From NCBI GenBank assembly GCA_946187935.1, contig CAMHSJ010000001.1, positions 159,102 to 223,101 on the forward strand: 64,000 nucleotides of DNA. Direction: 5' to 3'. The position numbers and the translations under genes were made by a program. Positions 19,219 to 28,481 of the stretch are shown piece after piece. Source of the DNA: an uncultured Clostridia bacterium (GTDB taxonomy: Bacteria > Bacillota > Clostridia > Saccharofermentanales > Saccharofermentanaceae). The notes under the pieces are model-generated. The model searched no databases, was not told the origin of the DNA, and saw only the letters and a program-made list of their open reading frames with translations. The number at the start of each line of letters is the position of its first letter. Position 1 is the stretch's first letter.

Positions 19219-19908
19219 ATGACAAGGATCTTTATTACAGGTGATACTCACTGTGACCGCGATTGGGAGAAGCTGAATACACGTTCTTTTCCCGAACAAA
19301 AGAAACTCACAAAGGATGACTTTGTGATCATTGCGGGTGATTTTGGCGGCATCTGGGCGCAGGATAAGACAGATGAATTCATAATCAAGACGTATGATAA
19401 GCGTAACTTTACCACGCTCTTTGTCGACGGCAATCATGAAAACCATGACGTCCTTGCTCAGTATCCTGAAGAGGAATGGCACGGCGGAACGATCCACAGG
19501 ATCTCGGATTCTGTTGTCCACCTGATGCGCGGACAGGTTTATGAGATTGGCGGAAAGACATTCTTTGCTATGGGCGGAGCCGAATCTTCCGATAAGTGGT
19601 GCCGTAAAGAAGGTATATCATGGTGGACAGGTGAGATGCCGTCAGATGCAGAATATGAAGAGGCAATAAGGAACCTCGAAGCGCATGAATTCAGGGTCGA
19701 TTACATCATCACGCACTGTGCACCGGAAGACTATCTCTATTCTACGGAAATGGACATAGCAAGGCGTCTGAACAAGTTGACGGCATTCTTCTCAGAACTC
19801 ATAACCGGCCGCGGTATTGAATTTGAAGGATGGTATTTCGGACACTACCATGAAGATACTGACTTTGGTAAGTTTCATTGTATCTACAACAGGATCGTAG
19901 AGATCTGA
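19219..19908 (+). CDS. Metallophosphoesterase
   Basis: GDTHCD, GDFGG, GNHENH, THCAPED, GHYHED. Confidence 0.85.
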   Translation: MTRIFITGDTHCDRDWEKLNTRSFPEQKKLTKDDFVIIAGDFGGIWAQDKTDEFIIKTYDKRNFTTLFVDGNHENHDVLAQYPEEEWHGGTIHRISDSVVHLMRGQVYEIGGKTFFAMGGAESSDKWCRKEGISWWTGEMPSDAEYEEAIRNLEAHEFRVDYIITHCAPEDYLYSTEMDIARRLNKLTAFFSELITGRGIEFEGWYFGHYHEDTDFGKFHCIYNRIVEI

Positions 19909-19951
19909 ACACATCCGGCTGACATCCCGGAGATGATATAATCATACCATT

Positions 19952-20506
19952 ATGAACGAACGCATGGTGACAAAAGAAGAACGCCAAACACTGCTGTCTC
20001 ATCCTGAGCTTGTGATGTTTGATGCCTACAGAGGCGATAAGAATCAATTCTTTTCCAGGTCTTTGCTGACTGCAAGCATAACTATAGGAATCTCTATGGG
20101 GATCGGGGCAGCACTATGTTTTACGCCTTTTGCCGTGTCTCACCCCGGTTTGATCGTCGGGTTTAGTATCTTCCTGATGATATTCTCGATCATTGCATTC
20201 GCCGTAGTCTTCGACAGAGCCGAGACCAGACGTATAGAAAAAGAAAGGCAGACACATTACATAGATCATCTTAAGAAGAAACTCCCGGAAGAGCTCTTCG
20301 TAAAGACCATAAGAGTTACGGCTGTAGTCATAGAAAAATGCGAAGGCAAATGCATCGATGACGGTAAGGAGCAGTGGTTCAGCTACAGCAGTTTCCAAAA
20401 CGTCTTCGTTCCTCCAACAGACGCGGATCTGGCGGTAGTAACTGACCACAATGGTTTTTGCGCATTTATCAAGCGCGACAGCGCAACTGAGAGTTTCTAC
20501 CTGTGA
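19952..20506 (+). CDS. Two-TM membrane protein of unknown function
   Basis: Hydrophobic segments; Shine-Dalgarno not obvious. Confidence 0.55.
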   Translation: MNERMVTKEERQTLLSHPELVMFDAYRGDKNQFFSRSLLTASITIGISMGIGAALCFTPFAVSHPGLIVGFSIFLMIFSIIAFAVVFDRAETRRIEKERQTHYIDHLKKKLPEELFVKTIRVTAVVIEKCEGKCIDDGKEQWFSYSSFQNVFVPPTDADLAVVTDHNGFCAFIKRDSATESFYL

Positions 20507-20515
20507 TAGATCCGG

Positions 20516-21367
20516 TCAGCGCTTATTGTTCTTAAAGTAGTTTACAGCAGATAAGAATAAGACCGTGTTCGATGAGATAGCTGCGATCTTCGAATAGAGA
20601 GCCGACTTTGATGCATGCTTCTGAAGCTCTTCCAGCTGCTTCTGGATCTGGCTGTTTCTGTTGTCCTGTAAGATGACATTTATGGCTTCCTTAATGCTGT
20701 CTGCACGTCCTTCTGCTATCGTTGCTTCAATCTTGCGAAGATCGTTAGGGTGTGTGTTAGGGAAACTGACAGGGCAGTCGTTGCCATTAGCCTCTTTGTA
20801 CTTGAGGTAGTAATCCTCAAGTTCTGAAACTATTGAACTGTTGATCTGTTTCATCCCATTTATATAATCTCCACGCTCCTGTCTCTTTGTGTTACCTGAC
20901 TTGACATGCCTAACGATCCCGATGATAAGAAGAATAAGTCCGAGGACAAGAAGTGATGCAAAAACAGAAATAAGGATGACAGTGCACTGTTCTTCGGTAA
21001 AGTACTCAGCATTGCCGGTGAAGTGTTCGCATAACACCCCAATGAGAGAAACCAAAGCTAATGTGATCGGAAAACTGAAGAGCATAAGCAAGCCGCCTAT
21101 AACGATCTGCAAGGTTCCCTTTTCTTTGCTGTAGCGCACCCGTCTCGGATGTTCGATTTCATTCATGCAATCGGTAAGAGCATTGTAAAGGTGTTCCTTC
21201 TTGCCGAAATATGAGATCATGTCCCTGATCTTGGCAAGGCTCTCTTTACGGAGAGCAGAGACATTGTTTGATACTGAAGGCGCAGCGCCATTGACCGGCG
21301 AACCGCACTTGCCGCAAAAACCATTTCCATCAGGGATCATGTTGCCACAAACAGAACAATAGGACAT
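20516..21367 (-). CDS. Zinc-ribbon membrane protein
   Basis: Likely start MSYCSVCGNMIPDGNGFCGKCGSP (CxxC-CxxC), preceded by GAGGTG; two TM helices. Confidence 0.75.
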   Translation of the reverse strand: MSYCSVCGNMIPDGNGFCGKCGSPVNGAAPSVSNNVSALRKESLAKIRDMISYFGKKEHLYNALTDCMNEIEHPRRVRYSKEKGTLQIVIGGLLMLFSFPITLALVSLIGVLCEHFTGNAEYFTEEQCTVILISVFASLLVLGLILLIIGIVRHVKSGNTKRQERGDYINGMKQINSSIVSELEDYYLKYKEANGNDCPVSFPNTHPNDLRKIEATIAEGRADSIKEAINVILQDNRNSQIQKQLEELQKHASKSALYSKIAAISSNTVLFLSAVNYFKNNKR

Positions 21368-21444
21368 ATTACACCTCACAAGTTTTTCTATTAAGCACAA
21401 TTCTAACACTATAATAATACAAATAATGGGACAGGCTTTGTGGT

Positions 21445-22041
21445 ATGGTTATCTTGACCCCAAATAGAATGATCAGTCAAGAAGTCATAAATATGTTATC
21501 ATTAACACTTGAAGGCAGGTTGATGTGGATCGATATGGATAGATATTTTGACAGAAGACGACTTAACTCGATCAAGAAGGTAATGATTGGCTGTTACATT
21601 ATGTTCGGTGTTATCCTGCTGCCCCTGATCGTCATACTGATATCTGGAATTCAGGAAGGTGAGATGGGAGAAGTCGTTATCGTAACGATACTTCTCCTGA
21701 TTCTTTTGACCGAGTTTATTGCCCTGATCATTTTGGGCAAGAGAGCCCGCAGGGGCCTGAGGTATGCTTCTATTTTTGAGGAAGATCATGACGGCATAAT
21801 CACCTATAAGCGCATCCAGGAGATGACGGGTTATGGAATGGCAAGGATCAGGAAGGATATCGAATGGCTCATTAGAGCGCAGCATCTTACGAATGCCGTT
21901 GTTGACGGCGACAAGATCGTAATGCTCAGTGAGACCGAGTTTATCGATATCACATGTCCCACATGCGGAGCAGTCAATCAGGTAAGGTTCGGCAGTTCCA
22001 ACAAGTGCAAGCATTGCGGTTCATACTTAAGGAGACGCTGA
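21445..22041 (+). CDS. Membrane protein with C-terminal zinc ribbon (start uncertain: 21445, 21493 or 21523)
   Basis: Two TM helices; CPTCGAVNQVRFGSSNKCKHCGSYLRRR. Confidence 0.7.
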   Translation: MVILTPNRMISQEVINMLSLTLEGRLMWIDMDRYFDRRRLNSIKKVMIGCYIMFGVILLPLIVILISGIQEGEMGEVVIVTILLLILLTEFIALIILGKRARRGLRYASIFEEDHDGIITYKRIQEMTGYGMARIRKDIEWLIRAQHLTNAVVDGDKIVMLSETEFIDITCPTCGAVNQVRFGSSNKCKHCGSYLRRR

Positions 22042-22057
22042 TAAGGAGATCCTGATA

Positions 22058-22594
22058 ATGTATAAGAACAAGAACAGAGCTTCCACAACGCTGGTATGGT
22101 CCATACTTGGACTTGTATTCGGCATCCTGCCGACATTGTTCTGGCTGTTGATGTTCATTGCATGCATAGCGACCGGCGAACTCGAGATCTCCGTTATGGT
22201 ATTCAGCCTGTTTTTCATTGCAGTAGGAGTACTGTTTACGGTGCTCGGAATAAGAGGACTTTCTATAGTTTCAGCAGTATCGTTCTGTAATGGCGTTTTC
22301 GAGAAGGATCCTGACGGTATCGTTGAGATGGATTCGCTGCTTAAGAGGAAGGGAGCCGGAAGGGGCTCTTCATTTGAGAAGAGAGTCGTAAGGGCAGTCG
22401 AGAAGGACTATTTCGCGAAGCTTACTTATGACCGCACATACAGGGTCTTCGAGATGTCTGACCGTGTGCACAACATGGAAGAATACAAGAACCGTTTTAT
22501 CGGCATCAACTGCCCCAACTGTGCAAACCCGCTCAAGATCAAGCACGGCATGTCTGTTATCTGCGACCGCTGCGGCCGCGAGGTTAAGGCCTGA
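22058..22594 (+). CDS. Tandem paralogue of the preceding membrane/zinc-ribbon protein
   Basis: Same architecture; CPNCANPLKIKHGMSVICDRCGREVKA. Confidence 0.72.
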   Translation: MYKNKNRASTTLVWSILGLVFGILPTLFWLLMFIACIATGELEISVMVFSLFFIAVGVLFTVLGIRGLSIVSAVSFCNGVFEKDPDGIVEMDSLLKRKGAGRGSSFEKRVVRAVEKDYFAKLTYDRTYRVFEMSDRVHNMEEYKNRFIGINCPNCANPLKIKHGMSVICDRCGREVKA

Positions 22595-22609
22595 TCAGGT
22601 ATCCGTAGA

Positions 22610-24004
22610 ATGAATAAAGCAGAAAATAGCAAACGGACAGTTATCTTCTGTTTGATCCTCTTGGTTTTCTCATTTATCAAGGTGATATTCTGGCGGTTCG
22701 GAGATCTTGATGAATTCTGGAATTACAATATGAGCAGGAGCATCGCTATTGGACTTGTTCCGTACCGTGATTTCAATATGGTTCAGGTTCCGCTATATGC
22801 GTTTGTCAATGCCGCCGTTCTTAAAGTGAGCAGGACTCTTATTGCATACCGCATATCGTGTTCGTTCCTGTGTTTTGCATTGCAGCTACTGGTCCTTAAG
22901 ACTATTTCAGACAGGACAAATGGGTTTTATGCATTGCCGGCAGCACTTATGAGTCTTCTGATATTGGGAACTGTTTCTTATAACACTCTGTTCATGGTTT
23001 TTGCCTTCGGTATTTATATGCTTTTGGGCAGAGGAAACACTGATAAACGGAATATGGCAATAGGTATCCTTACGGCCTTGGCGGCTTTGTCAAGGCAGAC
23101 TTCGGGCGGGATATTAATCCTTATAGTTTTTGTTATCCTGACAAGACAGGAGCGCAGGGCGAGGAGTGTTCTGATGTGTGTTGCAGGCGGCGCCATTCCC
23201 TGCATTTTGCTTCTGATCTATCTTCTTATCACAGGTTCTTGGGGAGCTTTTTGGGATTACTGCCTTTTCGGACTGTTCTCCTTCGGAAGCGGTAATTTCC
23301 TTATGAGGGCAGCTTCAGTTCCATATCTGCTCACAGCGCTGACGGGAATAGTATGTGATATCGTGAGACTTAAGACTGACCGCGAAGATGCTTTGAGTCA
23401 TCTTCTTATCGGTATCCCGGTGCTGCTGATGTGCGTGCCTATCGTTGACGAGCATGCTTCTTTTGCAGCAATATGGTTCCTTGTTCCTGTAGCCTGCGTC
23501 ATCAGGGATAAGGCGGGCAAGTCACTTACTGTCAGGATGTCTCACATAACGGCGGCTTGTTGTTTGATCGCAGTCTTGATCGTGACATTTATGAACGTCA
23601 TGGGAAATGCTTTTTGCACCGGTTATACTGAACTTAAGGGCGTTCTGGCTGACACTGCTCTTCTTGATGACTATTCTGTGCTCCTTGCCCAAAACAGGGA
23701 GTTTGAAGAACAGGGCAGAAAGGTGACAGTCCTGTCCTCTTCAGCGGTTGTCTTGTCGGTAATGTCTGGCAGGAATGCTCCCGTCTTTGATATGTTTATC
23801 AATGGAAATCTCGGTACCCGTGAGCCTCTTTTATTTGTTCAGGAAGTGATAGATGACCCTGATGCCATCATATTGATGCCCGATGATTACGATACCGAAG
23901 GCTGGCAGAATCCTGACGGCATATATGAATATGTCACAAGTCACTGTGAGCCTGTTGCTTCTTACGGAAGGTTTGTCTGGTATAAGCCGTCCCTGTTGCA
24001 GTAG
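22610..24004 (+). CDS. Polytopic membrane protein, GT-C/ArnT-like
   Basis: FWRFGDLDEFWNYNMSRSIAIGLVPYRDFNMVQVPLY motif and multiple TM helices. Confidence 0.6.
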   Translation: MNKAENSKRTVIFCLILLVFSFIKVIFWRFGDLDEFWNYNMSRSIAIGLVPYRDFNMVQVPLYAFVNAAVLKVSRTLIAYRISCSFLCFALQLLVLKTISDRTNGFYALPAALMSLLILGTVSYNTLFMVFAFGIYMLLGRGNTDKRNMAIGILTALAALSRQTSGGILILIVFVILTRQERRARSVLMCVAGGAIPCILLLIYLLITGSWGAFWDYCLFGLFSFGSGNFLMRAASVPYLLTALTGIVCDIVRLKTDREDALSHLLIGIPVLLMCVPIVDEHASFAAIWFLVPVACVIRDKAGKSLTVRMSHITAACCLIAVLIVTFMNVMGNAFCTGYTELKGVLADTALLDDYSVLLAQNREFEEQGRKVTVLSSSAVVLSVMSGRNAPVFDMFINGNLGTREPLLFVQEVIDDPDAIILMPDDYDTEGWQNPDGIYEYVTSHCEPVASYGRFVWYKPSLLQ

Positions 24005-24549
24005 AAAAGGATCTTTTCGATACAAGACCGTTTGAATCTCGCCTCAGCATTCCACTCAGGGTAGAGTTTTACGAGCTGCAGTCTGTCAGAAGACAAAGCC
24101 GCGATGAATGAGATATGGTGTTCTTTGGTCATGCCGTGGTCTATCTGCACGAAGTACTCGTCTTCAACAGCGCTTACCGTCACTTCATGTCTGTCGTCTG
24201 CAGTTTCAGCTTCAAGAGGGTTTAAATCTATCCCGTGGCAGCTGATGACGGCTCTGCCCATACTGTGTAGCACATTGCCGCAGACAGGACATACATAGAA
24301 TTTCGAGCGCAGCATATTGGATGAAACATTGGCGTTAGTTATGGTATTTCCTGATATCAGTTCCGTAAGCGACACGCCGAAGGTCTTTGCTATGGGTTCG
24401 AGCAAAGTGATGTCAGGATATCCGTTCCCCGTCTCCCACTTGGATACGGCCTTATCGCTGACACCGAGTCTTTCAGCGAGAACGCTCTGTGTCATGCCTG
24501 TCTTCTCGCGGAGCTGCTTTATTATCTGTCCTGTTACATATTGATTCAT
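23962..24549 (-). CDS. XRE-family regulator fused to a zinc-ribbon and superoxide-reductase-like domain
   Basis: HTH: LREKTGMTQSVLAERLGVSDKAVSKWETG; FYVCPVCGNVLHSMG; SOR-like YFVQIDHGMTKEHHISFIAAL and FYCNRDGLY. Confidence 0.8.
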   Translation of the reverse strand: MNQYVTGQIIKQLREKTGMTQSVLAERLGVSDKAVSKWETGNGYPDITLLEPIAKTFGVSLTELISGNTITNANVSSNMLRSKFYVCPVCGNVLHSMGRAVISCHGIDLNPLEAETADDRHEVTVSAVEDEYFVQIDHGMTKEHHISFIAALSSDRLQLVKLYPEWNAEARFKRSCIEKILFYCNRDGLYQTNLP

Positions 24550-24647
24550 GGTTATGTCCTCCTGATGCGATTGTATATCCGCCGGAAGCTCATTACCACC
24601 TACTTAAAGTAGAGTCAAAATGTATAACAGCAGAGATAATGCCCGTC

Positions 24648-25328
24648 TCAGGCGCGGGATTTTAATTCCTTCTTGCGTTCATACATTAGAAGGTCCGCAT
24701 GCTCGAAAACAGCATCAAATCCTGTATATTCTTCATCTAAGATGCACATTCCCGCCGATACGACAGGTCCGCCGGAGGACATGTTCTTTTCGACCAGTTC
24801 ATTGAAGGAAGAATAAAGGCTGTCCCTGTCTTCCATCCTGAAAGCCCTAATAAGAGTGTATACGGATACCATGGCAAACAGCACGATCTGGACGTAGAGT
24901 ATCAGCGATCTTGCGATCCCCGGGACGTATTCGCCCTCAGGCGTGAAGGTGAACATCAGGGGCAAAAAGATATTCGCGATAAGAGAGGACAATTCGATTA
25001 TCAGAAGCGCCCAGGCAACATAGCTCAATAAGGTGCTCCAGATATTACGCCTGTTTAAGAACACCTGGATGAACCTGATCCAGAAGAACACTGACAATCC
25101 CATCGTTGCAAAGAAAGCTACGCTGAGGATATAAGCCGGCAGAACGCTCTTCTGTTCGATCAGTATTCCCCACAGAAAATCTGCGAGAAAGAAGAACAGG
25201 ACGGAGAAAAGAAACACCCTGTATCTCAGAGGCACAGGACTGGAAGTCTTGTGCTTCTTGAACAGGGCGGATGCATTTATGATCACATGCAGTATTATTG
25301 CAAGCATTCCGACGCGAGAATAATACAT
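24648..25328 (-). CDS. Multi-TM protein with only the C-terminal tail of a GGDEF domain
   Basis: Ends DRDSLYSSFNELVEKNMSSGGPVVSAGMCILDEEYTGFDAVFEHADLLMYERKKELK, matching the C-terminal part of the GGDEF in the 38275 gene; no GGDEF motif. Confidence 0.75.
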   Translation of the reverse strand: MYYSRVGMLAIILHVIINASALFKKHKTSSPVPLRYRVFLFSVLFFFLADFLWGILIEQKSVLPAYILSVAFFATMGLSVFFWIRFIQVFLNRRNIWSTLLSYVAWALLIIELSSLIANIFLPLMFTFTPEGEYVPGIARSLILYVQIVLFAMVSVYTLIRAFRMEDRDSLYSSFNELVEKNMSSGGPVVSAGMCILDEEYTGFDAVFEHADLLMYERKKELKSRA

Positions 25329-25352
25329 ACGGGATCGAAACTTTTTTAAGTA

Positions 25353-26972
25353 TCAGAGCTGAGGCGTTACGTTGTACTGCGTTCTCTTCGACTTATCAAC
25401 ATGGATGAACATGTTGTGCAGGAGGTTGACGCTGGTCAGGATGACCTCACCCTGATTGAGCTTACGTACATGCTTGATCGCGTAATCGTCAAGGTGGCTC
25501 TCGACGGCCTTGATCTCGTCGTTGAGCATGAGTCTGTGGATAAGTATCGTACCGATCTGACCGAAGAGGACAGGTGATACGTCCTTAGGGTTCTGTGTCG
25601 TCAGGTAGAGGAAGATACCCTTCTTACGGCCTTCTCTTGCAAGGAGCGTCAGACCGCCGTGGAACTCTGCGTCAGAGTACTGTGACTTGGCATATCTGTG
25701 TACCTCGTCTATGAAGAATACGAACGGGCAGATATTATCCTGCATGATAACGAAGTTGCTTACGAGGTCGATTACCATTCCGCCGATACCTTCAGCCGCA
25801 CCGAGCTGGGAACAGTCGATGTAAAGGCTCTTCTCGGGGAGGTGGCAGAACTCTGCGATAACATCGAGAAGGTTGTACATATTAGGATCGTCAGAGAAGA
25901 ATGAGAGGAATCTCGTATTCGTCATCTGATACTGGATCTTCAGGATGAGAGAGCTGTTGGAGTTCGCCTTGAGCGTATCGTAGCGGTACTTGAAGTTGTA
26001 GTTGTTGTCTCTGTCAGGTTCGCAGACAGACTCTGCCTGGATCTGCTCAGGGAGGAGGGCAAGATTGAACTCGGTATCGTCCTTGCCGACCTTGGCGAGG
26101 TTCTCCTGGACTTCCTCTATGTCTTCACCGATCTTCTGATAGTAGGTGTCCTCACCGATCTTGCGCATATACCTGAGGGAAGTGATGGCTTCTGCAAGAA
26201 CAGCACCCTCACTGTTGCTTCCCGTCTCGAAAAGCTTCTCCCACTGCTGCATCGTAACCCTGCCGGGGGAGATGGTGGTATCAACGCCAAGTGTGAGCTT
26301 GGTTATCTCGTCATCGGAGAAAGCGTTCCTGTACTCGCCTGTAGGGTCAACGATGAGCGCCTTGCGCTTTGTCGATACGACCTTATCAAGGATGGAAAGA
26401 GCAGTTGTGGACTTACCGCTGTTCGTAGCACCTACGCACATAAGGTGACGGTTGAAAAGTGTGCTCGGCTTAAGGGTAACATCTGCCGTTGCTCTGTTGA
26501 TGTATGTGGCGAACGGAGGAAGAGGTTCGTCGTCGTCATTGGTAAATTCGAGTGAATTAAGGAATATCTGATAGACCTCGTCTGTAGCCATATAGACCTT
26601 GTCAGTGATACCGAGAGTCTTGAAGCCTGCAAGGTCGAACTTCTTGCCGTCTGGCTTCATGAGAGCGATCGTGTCGATACTGATCTCGTGGTAATCGGCA
26701 GCAGGTTCATCTGCAAGGGAAGACATCTCGTAAATGTTCTTTCTGGATGCCTTGTTCTCGAAAACCTCACCGAGGAACAGACCGGGGGTGGAGTCTATAA
26801 TGACAAAATAGTTGATGGTGTTAGGCAGGAAGGAATTCCTGAGCTTGCTCCTGTCGGCCATGAGTTCAAGGTTGTCGACCTGTGCGATGCTGCAGCCTCT
26901 GTAAACCTGTGTTACTTTGCCTATGTAATAGTCCTGTAAGTTTAATCCCTCGTATAACGTTTCCAGTGTCAT
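25353..26972 (-). CDS. HerA-like/DUF87 ATPase
   Basis: HAS-barrel-like N-terminus; Walker A GATNSGKST; Walker B FVFFIDEVHRYA; TTQNPKDVSP. Confidence 0.85.
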   Translation of the reverse strand: MTLETLYEGLNLQDYYIGKVTQVYRGCSIAQVDNLELMADRSKLRNSFLPNTINYFVIIDSTPGLFLGEVFENKASRKNIYEMSSLADEPAADYHEISIDTIALMKPDGKKFDLAGFKTLGITDKVYMATDEVYQIFLNSLEFTNDDDEPLPPFATYINRATADVTLKPSTLFNRHLMCVGATNSGKSTTALSILDKVVSTKRKALIVDPTGEYRNAFSDDEITKLTLGVDTTISPGRVTMQQWEKLFETGSNSEGAVLAEAITSLRYMRKIGEDTYYQKIGEDIEEVQENLAKVGKDDTEFNLALLPEQIQAESVCEPDRDNNYNFKYRYDTLKANSNSSLILKIQYQMTNTRFLSFFSDDPNMYNLLDVIAEFCHLPEKSLYIDCSQLGAAEGIGGMVIDLVSNFVIMQDNICPFVFFIDEVHRYAKSQYSDAEFHGGLTLLAREGRKKGIFLYLTTQNPKDVSPVLFGQIGTILIHRLMLNDEIKAVESHLDDYAIKHVRKLNQGEVILTSVNLLHNMFIHVDKSKRTQYNVTPQL

Positions 26973-27100
26973 GTGACGTCGTCCCTCCGGTAGTGATTGC
27001 TTATCGTTCAAAAGAACCTTTTTATTATAGTATATTTGTGCGTCTTTGTGTTGCCAAAAACACAGATAGTTGATATTTTTGCAAGATTTCTGTCAGGCAT

Positions 27101-27130
27101 GAAAAAAGTCCGGAACCTAAGTTCCGGACT
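27101..27130 (-). terminator. Terminator for the 27157 gene
   Basis: AGTCCGGAAC-ctaa-GTTCCGGACT with a T tract on the minus strand. Confidence 0.8.
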
Positions 27131-27156
27131 CTGACCTCAGCTTTCCTGCCAGCTGA

Positions 27157-27396
27157 TCACCATTTTCTTAAAGGTTCGCCTACGTTGTCCCTGAAAGAAC
27201 CGAGGCAGATCTTGATAAGGTCGATGATCCAGCCGATACCGAACAGACCGGCGGTAAACAGGTAGAGAAGACCTGTACCGATCTTGCCTACATAGAACCT
27301 GTGTGCACCGAACTCACCTAAGAAGATGCACAGAAGGAGTGCGACAAGCCTGCTCTTGTTTGAAGTATTTGTTACATAGTGTGTCATATCTATCAC
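27157..27396 (-). CDS. TM2-domain protein
   Basis: LLCIFLGEFGAHRFYVGKIGTGLLYLFTAGLFGIGWIIDLIKI. Confidence 0.9.
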   Translation of the reverse strand: MIDMTHYVTNTSNKSRLVALLLCIFLGEFGAHRFYVGKIGTGLLYLFTAGLFGIGWIIDLIKICLGSFRDNVGEPLRKW

Positions 27397-27457
27397 CTCC
27401 TAAACCAAGAGGATTATAGATTAACAACTGTAAAAAATCAAATATGCATAATATAAT

Positions 27458-27829
27458 ATGCGCATGAAAAACAGAGCGCTCAAGAGAACAGCGATAGATA
27501 TAGCCTTCACGGGACTTGCGGGTCTTTCGTACTATGCTTTTATCCGCATTACGGGACTCAGCATCCCGTGTTATATCCATAAGCTCACGGGGCTTTTGTG
27601 CCCCAGCTGCGGCATCACCAGGATGTTCTTATATCTGGCGAAGTTTGATCTTAAGAGTGCCTTTGAGGCAAACCGGCTGCTCTTCTTTATGTGGCCGTTT
27701 GCAGCGGGAATGGTCTTTTACGTGCTCTATAAGTTCCATGCCAAAGAGGATCTGCCTAAGCTTTCTTATATTTTGATGTTCATAATGATTGGAATTTCCG
27801 TAGTTTTCGGTATAATAAGGAATGTTTAA
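27458..27829 (+). CDS. DUF2752-family membrane protein
   Basis: GLLCPSCGITRMFLYLAKFDLKSAFEANRLLF. Confidence 0.85.
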   Translation: MRMKNRALKRTAIDIAFTGLAGLSYYAFIRITGLSIPCYIHKLTGLLCPSCGITRMFLYLAKFDLKSAFEANRLLFFMWPFAAGMVFYVLYKFHAKEDLPKLSYILMFIMIGISVVFGIIRNV

Positions 27830-27855
27830 CATTTTGGATCAATGGAGGAATAGAT

Positions 27856-28368
27856 ATGAACGATATAATCTGTCCTAACTGCGGAACACCGAATTCCCCG
27901 TCAGCTAACTTCTGTGAGAGCTGCGGCGGTTCTTTAGAGTCTGCCAAGGCTGCAGTTGCTGCTGCCCAGGCTTCCAAGGATTATGCTGAGCCCCAGCCGG
28001 CTCCCGCACCCGCACCTGAGCCCAGCTATCAGAGCACATATCAGGAGCCCGCATACCAGCAGCCCACATACACTTACGATGACAACACAGATACTTTTGC
28101 TAACGATACTGCTGACAAGCAGGCTACAGCTTCAGTTATCCTGGGCATCGTAGGTCTCTGCCTTTGCTGCTGCATGCCCTGCGGTATCGCAGGTCTCATC
28201 TGCGGTATCCTCGCCAAGAAGGGCGGCGCCCAGGGCAAGGCTACGGCAGGTATCGTAATGGCTATCATCATCATCGTTCTGAACGTTCTGTCAGGTGTCT
28301 ACTACGCAGTAGCAACTGCAATGGGCGCTTCAAACGAACTGATCGATGCTATCAACAGCTACTATTGA
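27856..28368 (+). CDS. Zinc-ribbon plus DUF4190-like membrane protein
   Basis: CPNCGTPNSPSANFCESCGGSL; Pro-rich linker; SVILGIVGLCLCCCMPCGIAGLICGILAKK. Confidence 0.8.
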   Translation: MNDIICPNCGTPNSPSANFCESCGGSLESAKAAVAAAQASKDYAEPQPAPAPAPEPSYQSTYQEPAYQQPTYTYDDNTDTFANDTADKQATASVILGIVGLCLCCCMPCGIAGLICGILAKKGGAQGKATAGIVMAIIIIVLNVLSGVYYAVATAMGASNELIDAINSYY

Positions 28369-28391
28369 TAGATACCGGTTCTTGACTTCAG

Positions 28392-28418
28392 ACAGCCGCC
28401 ATATGGCGGCTGTTTTTG
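28392..28418 (+). terminator. Rho-independent terminator
   Basis: ACAGCCGCCATATGGCGGCTGT-TTTTG. Confidence 0.85.
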
Positions 28419-28481
28419 TTTCCCGCACTATTAGTTTCGTGTTATATTTGGGATAAGTATTAAGTTCAAAAAAGAGGGCAC

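Noticed and set aside
25353-27011. HerA-like gene as a phage defence system
   Set aside because: No recognised effector partner beside it; kept only as an orphan ATPase
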